Assembly: GCA_964036275.1 (NCBI GenBank)
Contig: OZ038438.1
Location: 13,038,720-13,102,719 of the forward strand
Length of the DNA stretch: 64,000 nucleotides
Reading direction: 5' to 3'
Source of the DNA: Litoditis marina
Taxonomy: Eukaryota; Nematoda; Chromadorea; Rhabditida; Rhabditidae
Shown here piece after piece: positions 11,540 through 23,764 of the stretch. Position numbers and translations under genes: made by a program. The notes below the pieces were generated by a model. That model had not been told where the DNA came from. It saw nothing but the letters and a program-made list of their open reading frames with translations, and ran no database searches. Position 1 is the first letter of the stretch, and every line of letters begins with the position of its first letter.

Positions 11540-14500
11540 TCAAATGGCCAAAGTACAGCATTTCGCCGATCCTCCACTTTTGATGAACTCACTCATGTCG
11601 ACAAATCTGGAAGAGATCAACCATACTCTGTCAAAAATCCTTATCAAGTTCAAGTACAAAAAGATTCAAATGGTAATCACGAGTTGAATTATGTTGTGTT
11701 TAGGAAACTATGATTGGGAGAAGACTCACGTTACGGTGAAGCCTATCTTCTCCAGTTGCTTCGCGATGTCATCGTTATCCTTGTGCATTATTACGTTTTG
11801 TCCGACAACAACAGCATTGCAGGCAAAATTTCTCGCCTCCCGTTCAGATACCTGCAATACTCCCTGGTGAACAACATATTTAAGACCTGTCTATTCAGAA
11901 AGTTTTACATGTAGCGTTTTTTTCTGTTATTGAAGAAATGGTGAATATGAAAATAAAGAGTAATATATTCTCCACATTGCACAATTACACTTGTTCCGTT
12001 CCTCTGCAAGTTCCGCGTGGAACTTTGAAGAACAGGGGTAACTTCAACTTTTAAATTTAACCCCACAACAAAGTAAGAATGACTCTGTGGGATTTTCTTT
12101 TCAACTGCCAGGTCTCAATATCTCGACTTGATACGAATCGATAGCGAACACCGCCACATAGAGCTATCGATGAATGACTAATCGCATGTTCAGCGGTTTC
12201 CAAGATAATCACAACTTTTCTTCAATACCATTCTGCACCTAGTTGTGCGACAAAGGAATGGATAAATATATTGTTGAAATGTTCTTTTAATAGGTGATGC
12301 TGACTCAAACCAACCTTGATCAGAGCAGTTTCGTTCCTCATGTTGTGCTGAGTGATATGATCGAATGCGTACTGATAATATATTGCGACCTCTTCATTTA
12401 AAGGACAGAAGGCCGTATCAATGTGGTAGAATCTGGAATAATCAAAGTATATGTCAACAACTCTGACATGCTAGGAAGTAGACAAACGAAAAAGATAAAT
12501 TGAGAGAGTCAGATAGAGAGAAGGAGAGAGAAGTGGCGAGAACGAGAGCAGAGGGAGAAGATACAGAAAGGTGGTCTTTGCATCTTCGAAAAATGTAATC
12601 GATGGTGGCAATTCGTGCAAAAACCCGTGAAGCGAAAACTATTCCACGTCAACAAATAACCTACATGTTTCAAGTTCATTCACTGCAAGTCCGTGAACAG
12701 GTAAGAATCGGTCACATCTACTCCATAATGTTTCAAGCAATATATGCACGACAGAATATCCTGTAGAAGCATTTTCTCGCAGATTATTTTCGAATTGTGG
12801 GTTTTGTGGGATTCCGGATCAATAAATGTACCTTGGATCAATAAGTCGACATCCGAGTGCCTTCCACGGCTGCGATCTGTCCATTTTCTGTGCAAGATCT
12901 CGCAACGATCGTACATCGGTTCTGGGCCCGATGCCCACGAACAACGTGTTTCTCTTCTGCCCTCCCCAGAGCGCGTCTCCGGCTCCTCAAAATAATAGTT
13001 ATATCAAAAAACTTCGAATCTCGTTTATGTCAGTATTTCTATGCGAATGAACTTTATATTATTATTATTATTATTATTATTATCAACGGAAAACCTCCTG
13101 TCAGACTTGAATCAAATTGGATCCTTATCCGATCTCTTGATGAGTAAGGCGGGTGCATTAGAATCAAACTACAAACCCAGAGAAAAGAAAAAAAACATTG
13201 CTTTCATGATCAATTTCGCCAACAGCAAAATAAATGCGGTTATAGAAGATTATTTAGGGCATGGGGATACATACTTGGCTCCCAGGGCAATCGCTTCTCA
13301 TCTTTCAATCCGAAAACGAGACCCGTCTTTATTTACTTTGGAAGGATGAACCACAATATAGGCCTAATAAGGCATTAATTTTAATTCCATCGCTCGCGCT
13401 CACTATCGAAATTAAAGTATATATATCTTCGAGCACCTCAATCGTTTCAATTGCTCCACGTGCCTGATATTTGATTTGGAAGCGCCGGAAATATCCCAGG
13501 CTAGTTTATTCATGATCCAAAAAATGTTGGGCGAAGTTTAAACGATGAAAAATGTTCCAATACCTAGTTCCAGTAGCAATCCACAACAAGTTGTCTCGTT
13601 GGTAAAATTCAGTGTTCTATCACTGTTAATTAAAAAATGTATTTCTCTATGAATTCTCCTTTATTCGAGTTGTACGTGTACTCAATGAAGTAATACACAG
13701 TCGAAGAGGTTGGCGTAGAACGGCTCTGTTACTTTTGCGTTTATTATTAACATTATTCTTATTTTGAAAATGTTACCTTCAAAGGGAATATCCAGATCTC
13801 CGATGCATTCATACCCATTGTTCGTCAGCCAGTTCTCATAAAAATATCTGAAACAAAACATTGGCAATCCGCTGCTCATTGATGCATGTGAAATTCAGTT
13901 AACCTTCTTACTCAAATCATATATTTTCATTATTAAAGTTTATTTAGAAAATTAAATAGACGTATTGCTGTTTTCTTCGAAGGTAAGCCATAACTATAAT
14001 CAGTTATATTAATGAGGTAGAGACAGAAATGATAAAGAGTTTTCCACTCACCTCTCGCCCTGTCTTTCCGGGTGAGTGAAGTTAGCTAGATAAGCCTGGC
14101 GTCCGCGGACTACTGCCGCGTTCGCGGCAAACACTATGTCCGGAAGATGGACAGCGGCCTGGAAAGAAATGAAACGGTTTCACTTCTGAAGGAATGCGAA
14201 AGTTTTCTCGAGAAACACATTCTTGTGTATCTAAACATGCCTGATGTCCTGGAAACTCACCTTGTAAACGGCAAACCTCATTATAAACCTCTCTGCTTCT
14301 TCAAGCTTCAAACGGTCTCATTCACTGTATTGCATAAGTCAAACTCTCAGTTAGACCTTCAGTTAATCTGTTTTGCTCATACATTTAGTTGAAGCAATTG
14401 ATCATATTAAACGCCACGTGCAACTAGTTATTATTCAAAGGCGTAATTTCGTTTCTTGAAAGAACTTAATATTGTCATTGATAGAATTCGCGCAGTCGCA

Positions 14501-15937
14501 ACCACCTGCTTCCTACCCACTATACTAATGAACTCATTATTAATCTTCTAAAAAGTAAGACGAAACCAGGAAATGAAAAATGTGAGAGAACGGCTCAGAG
14601 ATTGGTGTTTTCGACTTTGTAAGCAGTACGATTATGTGGACCAATCCCGTGTCCACTGTCCTTTAAACTGCGATTGAAAAATGTATTACAGTTTGAAGGA
14701 CTGAAGCGTTGGGATTGGATCTCATAATCGTCCTTCTTTAATACTACTTCAACGAAAATACAAATTTTTTCAATGAGAGTAAGGTAACATCCACAATGAC
14801 TTTTCTAGATTCTCATCTCACTGTAGTTGGAAGGTAGTAACGTGATAGAAGTGATCATGTTAACAACTGAGGAATTGTGCATATTCTGTTCATTGCTAGG
14901 TATTCTTTTTTTGCTCAAATATTTTTGCGGAAAAAAAGATGCTAGTCAATGCAATCGACATCTGGAATGGCGCTTTTTCCACAAGCTCGAATGCAATGTT
15001 GATATAGGAAGATCTGTATTTTTGCTATGCGAATTTATTTCTAGCATCCATCTCAACTTATGTTCTTAGTTTTGTGTATCGACTAGAATACGCGTACTCG
15101 AGTTTCTGATAGTACCAAATTTGGTGAAAAGAGGGGGAAAAGATCATTTAATAGTTACGTTAGAGCATTCTCCCTTTATATAATCCTTCATTTAGCGTAC
15201 TACGAGGAGATAATATGTGTGCGTGTGTTTTAATCTTGATTGATTTCAAAGTAGGTAGGAAGCAGGTGTTTCTGGGACTTACATCAGATTCCATGACGTC
15301 CACTCTTGCTCCACAGTTCTCCAGTGTTGTCTTCAGCGTTTCCCATTGTTGCATAGCCTTCTGTTTGTTCACACCAACTCGCATGTCCATCCAAGGATTG
15401 ATGGAATACTCCAACTGTAATCGAATTGATCCAGAACGTTTGAATCGCGAATTGAATTCGAGAACTGCATAATATCCAACAAAAAGTGAAGTGATAGGTT
15501 CGTGATGTCATTTTACTCTGCACGCTTGACTATCATTTTTGTTGCGCAGTAAAGGGCACCCCAAAAAGCGGATATTCGTTTGTGATTTTGAATACTAATT
15601 CCGACATTTGTTTATTTGCACTGGCCTTTTGAACTCACATTATGTAATCATGCTTTATTTAGGAGAAAACCGCTTGCAATTAGAGGTGCATTCACTCCGA
15701 ACAGAAAATCAAACGTCAGACTACGTTAATGCGTGTGAGATACAAATATTTATTTCACCTCCTCAGTTTTTTTTTGTTTTTGATTCAGTGTGCTATGGGA
15801 TATCCACTATGAAACCTTCTTTTCGTGCAATATCTTCTTGTTACAATACTCTTGTTATATCTCACCTGAAAGTGGGTTGGGCGAACCATTAGGATTCTGG
15901 AAATAGCTGCTGCTGTTTTAGCGAGAGGTGCGGACAT
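11540..15937 (-). CDS. DDAH-like amidinohydrolase (dimethylargininase family), complete, 280 aa
   Basis: Eight exons: 15937-15866, 15414-15283, 14158-14052, 13847-13777, 12985-12832, 12432-12315, 11851-11730 and 11606-11540 (TGA). All phases agree and the sum is 281 codons. The fold belongs to the guanidino-modifying amidinotransferase superfamily. Visible family motifs in order: ILMVRPTHFQ, YSINPWMD, LPDIVFAANAAVV, THPERQGE, FEGAGDAL, DPRFYHIDTAFCPL, ARNFACNAVVVG and SEFIKSGGSAKCCTL. They include the acidic substrate residues, the catalytic histidine (FYHIDT) and the C-terminal catalytic cysteine. Known members hydrolyse N-methylated arginine to citrulline and a methylamine; the exact substrate here is inferred. 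The ATG directly follows a TTCTTCAG acceptor, suggesting SL trans-splicing. Length is normal and it looks fully functional. Confidence 0.93.
12485..12560 (+). repeat. purine-rich tract
   Basis: About 75 bases of almost pure A/G (GAGAGAG runs) inside intron 5 of the amidinohydrolase gene. Low complexity; no further role is visible. Confidence 0.7.
13056..13083 (+). repeat. (ATT)n microsatellite
   Basis: About nine ATT units in intron 4 of the amidinohydrolase gene. It creates artificial polyleucine/polyisoleucine frames that are not real genes. Confidence 0.9.
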
Positions 15938-18829
15938 CTGAAGAATATTCATTTGAAAACGGTAAATGAAAGGCAAGGAAAGTGGCAGAACAAATACTGA
16001 TGTGAGACTGTGGGTAAATTATGTGATTGGTGGAGTACTGTGATCTTAAATACTGGAATGGACATCTGAACTGGTTCCAGCCCGTGACGTTAAATATAAC
16101 ATGATAATGATACACTATCTTATTTTACTTATGCACATTGTCTCTTCCTTTTCTATTACATCAATTTTCGTCGCGGTTTGAAACCAGTTCAAATGTCCAT
16201 TCGAGTATTAACCACAATATTCAGTCAATCACATCACGTTAAAAGGATGTAATTCATAGGGAAAACTATATTGAGTAATCAAATACGTATCATTGGGTAG
16301 AATAGCACATTCTCAACTGTTTTCCCGTCCAACAAGATAATAAGTTGGTACCGTTCTGGCTGAATTCGAAAGTTGGGGGTCATCGGTAGATGAATGAAAG
16401 AATGCATCCCAAGTGAAGCGTGTGATAAAAATATGATCCTTTACGATTAATTCACGTTTATTGGACTTTATAAATTAATAATTGGTAAATGAGGTTCATG
16501 GTTAACATTTTAGAAACAGGATAAAAAAACAAAAGCAAAACCTACATACTTGATTCCGCTGTAAACTGGTGTAAAATTTTCAAATCAGAGCCCAGATGTC
16601 GTTAGAGGGTAGCTTGTTTAGGGTTTACAATAATTTGCTTTTATAGAGAACTGGGAATGGTTCTTGATCGCACCTACGCAGCGAGTTCAGATCGTTCACC
16701 GAATCGTGTTTTCTGTTGCAAAACACGAGTGATAACTAAGGCTGCGATGAATTCAATGAGTACAAAGTATAAAAACGATTGAGCGGAGCGCACTAGATCT
16801 TCTCACGTACATTTAACCCGATAAAGTCTGTACACTATGTGACTAGATAGCAGGGTGAAACTGAGAGCACTGAATGTCTTGTTGCCTTAATATAGACTCA
16901 ACATGGACTTGATATAGACGCATCAGGATAGGTCATAGTCATATATCATCAGGATCCAGATTGTCATGCTTGTTTCACGTGCACGGTGCATTGTATATTG
17001 AGATAGTCGTAAACTATATACCCTGGGAAGATGAGTGATTAGGCTGAACCACACTATGTTCTATGTACCACGTTTGTACTCGGTATGTACCGATTTTCGA
17101 CAGATAAGTTAGCAGATACATCGGGATATTGAATCTGAAGGAATTATCTGATTGTTTGCCTATGAAGATTCACTGAATTTGTGCATAGCACCGAGCAATT
17201 GAGACATGAACATGAAAAGAAATCCTTTGTAACGCAATCAGGCTTGGTTTCTAAGTTTTTCGGTCGATTTGCTTTCAATTCAGTTTATGGCCGTGGTAGG
17301 GACTAAGAGGGTAGACAATCTTTTTCGAAGTTAATCGGGTTTATTTCGTTTTCTTATTCGTGATTTCCTCGCTGTACATTATAATTAACAGAAACCACCT
17401 CTCTAAGGAAAGCAAATAAGATACATTGATACAAGTCTTAAGTGAAAGATAATTTAAAAGTTGAAATTGAAAACGGTTCCTTCAGGAACTGCCATATCCA
17501 AAAATTTTATTCAGTTTTTTTATCGTGCGTACAACTTACCTACACTATTTCCGTGAACACTGTCTATGGGAGAGCTAACAAGTTACCGCAAATGTTCTCG
17601 CTGTGATTATCATTCTTTCTAACTAATATGAGTACGCCCCCACTAGCCTGCAGTGACTAGAACGCGCTTATAACGGCTTTACAATTACCATATCCCACTC
17701 GTCGAAGCGCATTCAGTTGATGGTTGGAAGCTTATGAGCAAACTAGAAAACAGTTTCCAAGTCTTTTAGATTTGCGTTCTGTAGAAAATTACCACAGCTG
17801 AATTGTAGTTTGAACATAGCACACGCCATAATGTAATGCAAACACGCTCTCAAAAAGCAACGGGATCAAACTATGCACCCAGTGGGACAAGGTAACACAC
17901 ATCGTATGGACTTGCTCCTGAATATGCTATCTCAACGCTCATCCCATTTATCATCCAAGTAGTATGCCCATTTTCTCTATGTTGCTTTCGAGCCCAGTAC
18001 ACATGGGTTCGAACTCTTTGAGCGTTTGCCACTGAATTTCACATATCTGGAATACTAGAAATAAAATGAACAGTCACGTGAAATTGGCTTTCTAATGATG
18101 AACCGTGCATAGTGTCATTGCACGTTTCAGAATTCTGCTGTGTTTAAAATGTTTCACGTGACTGTGCAATTGACTAACAGTATATTTGTTCGCCATTACC
18201 TGGAAAGACCATATCACTCCAGTGGCCGTATTTTGTAAGCTCAAATAGCCGGGTAAGCTATTTGTGAAAAATTTCAATAACCGAATTCTGATTCAGGTTA
18301 CGATTATTTTACTATACTTTCTGCTAATTGAACGCAGGTTTGCTAGTTTTACATAAGAACAAGATAAATATCCAAGCGTGTGAGTGAGTAGTTTGTAGTA
18401 CACTATTATAATTTTACTCAAATAGCTTACCCGGCTATTTGAGCTTACAAAATACGGCCACAGTACTACTCGAAAATGTTCGCCCTACATTCAAGTTTTT
18501 TAAGGTTTTTTTAGTTGTGTAAATGGTTTTCATCCTTGATTAGAACTCTCCCTGATGTAGATGATGCAGAACATAGTTTTTGGCTAAACCAACAACTGGC
18601 GAAAACTGAGCTCCCTACTGTAGAAGACTAGGAATGAGAACGATTGTATCTATTTCTTATAATTGAAAAAATCGAAACATTCAACTCTGTTTGACAAAAC
18701 AATATTGTATCTATTATCTTTTTTTGTAATAACCTTTTCTCTTTCTTTCATAGGCATTCGTAGTTTTTTCAACATACAGGAAATCAAAAACAGTTGTCCA
18801 ACAAACTTACCTTTCAGTTCTCCCTCGGA
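15938..18829. other. 2.9-kb intergenic region with a foldback element
   Basis: Lies between two divergently oriented genes, so it should contain both promoters. Apart from the 18222-18461 foldback I see no coding exon, RNA gene or long repeat. Confidence 0.55.
18222..18461. mobile_element. 240-bp foldback element with perfect 43-bp inverted repeats
   Basis: Bases 18222-18264 and 18419-18461 are exact reverse complements (43 of 43), starting GTGGCCGTATTTTGTAAGC. About 150 bp of unique sequence lies between them. The perfect match suggests recent insertion or gene conversion. A related single arm is found at 39993-40028. No ORF is present, so it is a non-autonomous element. Confidence 0.85.
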
Positions 18830-21800
18830 ATGAGCACCAATGGAAGTTTGCCCCCCGAGTTCTATATTGTTGAGTCCATGATAAGTTCTATTTGTATGGT
18901 ATTCGTGGCGGTGACTATTCCTCTATACATCATGGTGCTCATGATCATGTTTGTACTAAGAAACCATTCCTATTGTGGTAAGTTTTTTTGCTTTATTTTG
19001 AACAGATATGTTGTATTACCTACCTAAATTGTCTCGATCAGTTAAAACATTCTCACTAGCATTTGAAGAAGGAAACACAACCATTGTCACTAATTGCTCT
19101 ATAACCACGAACATTCCGTTTAGGAATGTTCTACCGTATTTTTATGATTGGCGGCGTCGTGGATGTTATTGCTATAATCAACAATTATGTCGGGGCTATA
19201 TTTCCAGCAAAGAGGTAGACAAGTAACATCTGTACCTACTAGGGCACAATTTTATGACGTGACAAGACCAGGATATACGAAACATGTATCATGAAATACC
19301 TGGACTCGACAAAAAAGAGCAAATTGATAGTTCCTACGACGAATATGAATCACAAAATCTTCCCATAAATGTTTGCAAATGAGAATCTGTCGTTTCTTAC
19401 ATAGGAGGTTTCCTCGGAATCGTCAAATTTGAATCGCATACTAAATTTGTCGAACTCAGTTCAACATTCGTTTTGTTTTGTAAAAGAGTACAACTCGGCA
19501 ACACGGAATTTACCATTAAATGTGTTTGATATCTCTTGTCTTCTGTACGATTATTTGATTGCAGCTGGTTGATTGATGTGTACCTTTCTCAAGGAACAAT
19601 GATAGGACATATCTATCTGGTTCTCGCCTGGGGAACACGATGCACACAGGGCATCACAATAACATTGCTGGCACTGAACAGGGCCACCGCCGTGTGTAGT
19701 CCCTTGCGACATCGAAGGGTCAGTATAGGGCGTTATCACGAATAATTTGCAGTTTGATGAAGAATTTACTGGATACTCACTACAAACACAGCAGAAACCC
19801 ACAAGAAGAACTATTTCTGTTACGCTAAAACGGTGTCTAAAGTCTGTGAATGCCAGTGAGATCACCAATCATGTGACACAGCTGGAATGAGGTTCACGCT
19901 CACGTATTTGGATAAAAATCTGGTACACGGAACATCGTACCGTGTGTATCATTTTTTACTGGGTATAACTGTCGAAAACTCAACCAGAACCAAATAAGTC
20001 TGCTATTTACTGTAGTTAGCGCAGCATTCTTGCGACGTGTAAGTGATTAGCTGGATTTCAATCAATTCATGAATAACTGATTCTAATAACCAGAGTATCC
20101 TGTGTTCTGTAACTTCGATATCAATGTTACTGATATCCATCGGGACTGTTTGCATGAATTAAATATTTGGAATAGTGAGTAATACTGAGTGAGTTAAACA
20201 AAATGAATTAGCCAACTCTTTGAAAAAATTGAATTCCGCAGTGAGCCAAACTGTTCACTTTTTATATCAAAAAACTTTATCGCTTTCAGATATGGAATTC
20301 ACCTTGGGCGAACATGGTTTTCGTTGTTCACTTGGGGTTAGGGTTCTCGGTGGGAGCAGCTCTCGTTCCACAACGTTTTCACTGGAAGCAGCAGGCGAAC
20401 GGGTGGCTTTCTCTACCTCTCTATCCCCAAATCTCTCTCTATCTCACCTTCTCTTTTTTACAAAACACTCTCTTCTATTCAGTTTAACAATTTCGTAGTC
20501 TGATCTTTATTTCGATAACTCTCCATTTTCAAATAAACACCTTTTCTCGTGAAATAAACTGTTGATTACCTTTGAGAAAACATGCTCAAAACTAAAGTAC
20601 AACTTGACACTTCGTTTTTCATACTTCTCTGGAGTTCAAAACCGAGTTGTTTACCAAGATTCGCCCCACCAAATTGGTCACTAGTTGATATCAAGTTGTG
20701 AAATCAAAGTTTGGTGCACAATTGTGCACCACGTTCTTGGTAAACTGTACAAACCTTGATTCACAACTTTCAGCGAACCTTGGTAATTCAGCGAACGGGT
20801 TTTCAGCGAACCTTGGTAAACAACTCGGTTTTCAACTTCAGAGTTAACCGTATTGTTCAATACAACACTTTATTTACAATGATTTCAGATTGAGGTGATA
20901 ATTTTTTATGAATTCGATCAAACAATGAGTAGTTTTTGTTCAGGTACTATATTCAGTTCAATGATCCCGACTTTCGACAAATATTCTTCAAGACGGCCTA
21001 TGCGTTGAACACTGTGGCCTTCATGATAACACTAATCGCCAACATTGTTATGATTATCACATTTCGACGCAAATACCGCATGGTAATCTTTACTCTAAAT
21101 CTCACACATGGGCAAATGGAATGAATTGGTGACGACAAAATTGATCAGATTTTCATTTTTGCAACCATGTATGATAAACGTCGTAGAGTTCTGAATAGTT
21201 TGTTGCACATAGTTTTGCAAGGGAGAGGAGATGAGAAAAACGGGCAATGGGTCCAGAAACGATACGAAAAATTTGAAGGGATCTCAACAAACAGCAGCCA
21301 TCGTAGAGAAGCTTAAGTTTGTAACACGACAGTAAGCTTTCCTTTCTAATAGGACTGTAGTTCTTATAAACAATCACACAGTTAGCGATGTTTTCATAGG
21401 TTTGTCCATTTCCAATCAACTTCCAGAACCCGCATTCCTATTGAGTCCTTTCTTTTACATTCAGTTAGTTTTTGAACTGCTCCAAGTGTTTTAATAGATT
21501 CAAGAAAACAAACTCATTCCAGCGCTCAGCAGCCCCATCCACTAAAACAGCTTCTTCTCAAAGGCATCAGAGTGAGAAACAGAGACAGGAAAACAATCTG
21601 AGCATCGTTGTTCTCGTAACCTGTTTCTCCGAAATCAGTTTCTACTGCTACATAGTATACGCATTTGTCATCAACCCGTATATGAATACACAGGTGAACT
21701 TTTTTAGCAAATCTCTCGCTGGAAGAAACTACAGGGGCGATGGTGCTTTCCACCGGCTATTTCAAATTACCTAAAACCCTGCCTGAATCAGAGAGAAAAG

Positions 21801-22275
21801 CTCGAATGGAATCTAGAAATTGAGAAAAAAACCGGAAGCGATAGAAAAAAGATGTTGTATGTTTTGAATATACGACTATACCTCAAGATTCGACTATGTG
21901 TGGTGAAAAGTATGTATTTCAGGTGTTCTACTTGATTTACAACATGCTCAACGACATATACGGTGGAATCGGACCTTGGCTGATGTTAGCATTATCGACA
22001 TCTCTGCGCTTGCATTTGAAAAATCTATTAAGGTATCAACCCATTCAACGTAATCAGTTATAGTCTGTTTCACCAATCGATTACTTCTACAGTAATCCGT
22101 CAATTATTCAATGGGGTGTTTTCTAATGAAAAAGTCATTACTTTTGTTTTAAATTTTCAGAGTCAGTAGTAGTAAACATGAAAAAGACACTATGAAGATT
22201 TTGAGGATTTCTGGATACGCTAATATACCAAACTTTGACCTGGAAGATATAGCAGATTACTGTAGAAGGTTATAA
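18830..22275 (+). CDS. nematode serpentine chemoreceptor, Srv/Srg-like, complete, 346 aa
   Basis: Eight exons: 18830-18977, 19124-19214, 19565-19718, 20290-20402, 20944-21082, 21523-21693, 21923-22032 and 22161-22275 (TAA). All phases agree, giving 347 codons. Seven hydrophobic segments appear in order. TM1 is near TIPLYIMVLMIMFVL, TM2 near GGVVDVIAIINNYVGA and TM3 contains GITITLLALNRATAV. TM4 contains MVFVVHLGLGF, TM5 FMITLIANIVMIITF, TM6 SIVVLVTCFSEISFY and TM7 GIGPWLMLALST. The LALNRxTAVxxPLRH end of TM3 replaces DRY, as in Srv-type receptors. These are multipass receptors, usually of ciliated sensory neurons, detecting environmental cues; the ligand cannot be deduced. The start ATG lies 12 nt after a CTTTCAG acceptor. 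Srg or a related class remains possible. Confidence 0.87.
20627..20843. mobile_element. 217-bp inverted-repeat element in chemoreceptor intron 4
   Basis: Arms 20627-20658 (CTCTGGAGTTCAAAACCGAG..) and 20812-20843 match at 30 of 32 positions as reverse complements. The interior holds a short repeat (CAGCGAAC..) next to the right arm. No coding capacity. A MITE-like insertion. Confidence 0.8.
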
Positions 22276-23764
22276 GTGGGTGGAACAGACTATAACAGAA
22301 ACTGTATTAGACTGGACAACAAATATTTACCTGATTTTCGATTTAAAAACCAGAATGGGTCGGACATAATACTTATATCTATCCCGAAACGATTATTATC
22401 TTATTAAGACGTTTTTGAAGCAGTTGGAAAGTTTCAGAGACAGTCCCTCACTTACCCGGTATAACCAGACTGAAACTCGCTGTTATGTAAATGCAAACGA
22501 ATGGTTTCACAATAAAATAACATCAAGATCTATAGGGTGAATTTTGTGCTTTGCTCTTGTTATGTTCAGGCTTTCGATATATTCAGAAACCAGTGAAAAC
22601 GCGGCAAAAGTAACCATAAATCTCGTATATTGCAGGTGTGGTGGGCCAAAAGAAATGAAGAGTGTCCGTTTGCCAATGTCTTCTGTCTCTGTTATAAATG
22701 TAAAGCCAAGAGAACACTGACTCGCAATGAAACGACCAATTCTTACGGGTTCTCTCAATGTATACTATCTATCATCCATGATTCGGTGGCAAAATTACAT
22801 ATTGTAATCAATCGTGCTTTCTATATATTCAGTTTTTCTGTACATATAAAGTGAAATGAAAGTGTGTCCCATTGTTCAAAGAAATACTAATAGAACCGGT
22901 TTTCTCTGGCACTGGTGGAAAGAAAAATGATGAAATAATTCAATATTCTCAACTTCCAGATACATACCTTTCGTTTCAAGTTAGGTAGTATGCATTAGTT
23001 GAGGTGATGAAGACTGCATAGGATTTAGTTAGGATTTCATATTATCAGCAAATAGTTATACTCGTTTACGACGCACAAATCGAAAATGTAACTCACACAT
23101 TTAAAAAAGTCTCCTTTTCATGTGTAAACATAGTTGTCACGAAATAAGTACTCACACTCTCACTCTAGTTCTGATTTAACCTAAATCTCAGATTGGAACA
23201 ACAAGAAAGCAAAATGTGAACTAGAGAAAAAAATCTCGTAGTTTTTACATAACCCCATTGTCTGCTTTTCAAAAATATCGTACACTACTCAATAATAAAA
23301 TATTATTGACATTGACATGGACTGTAAGAATCGTGATCAAGTTGTTGACAGACACGAAAAGAGTGCAGGAATTTTGGGAATATCATACAGTTCCGGTGTC
23401 CCCTACTCATTATTACACTGTGCGCACCAGCCATCCCCATTTGGTTCGATATCACATATCAGAACAGAACGTTATTAATCAATATTTCCATTTATGTTTA
23501 TATTCTCACTCGTCTAGTTTATAACAAGTTTTACCTGCGTAAACTATCATTTGTTCATTCAACAAGAACTTCGTTCCATTCTATCCCATTGTTTCCATAA
23601 TTACAAAACATGTTTTAAAACTGTGTTTCGTGCTTATGTACAGATTGTTCATTGCGACTGTGTGTTCATAATTTGTTTGCTTCTGTATCGAAATCTTTCG
23701 TTCATCTTCAGTGTCAGTAGTGAGCGTCAAGGTATTACTTACCCTCTCATGAGCGGAACAAATA
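22276..23764. other. intergenic region upstream of the adaptor gene
   Basis: No supported exon. A CATCTTCAG acceptor near 23712, with an in-frame stop shortly before the adaptor ATG, suggests the trans-splice or 5' UTR boundary of the next gene. Plus-strand frames of 74-88 codons look random. Confidence 0.5.

Noticed and set aside
13041..13349. Leucine/isoleucine-rich frame
   Set aside because: Created by the (ATT)n microsatellite inside an intron.
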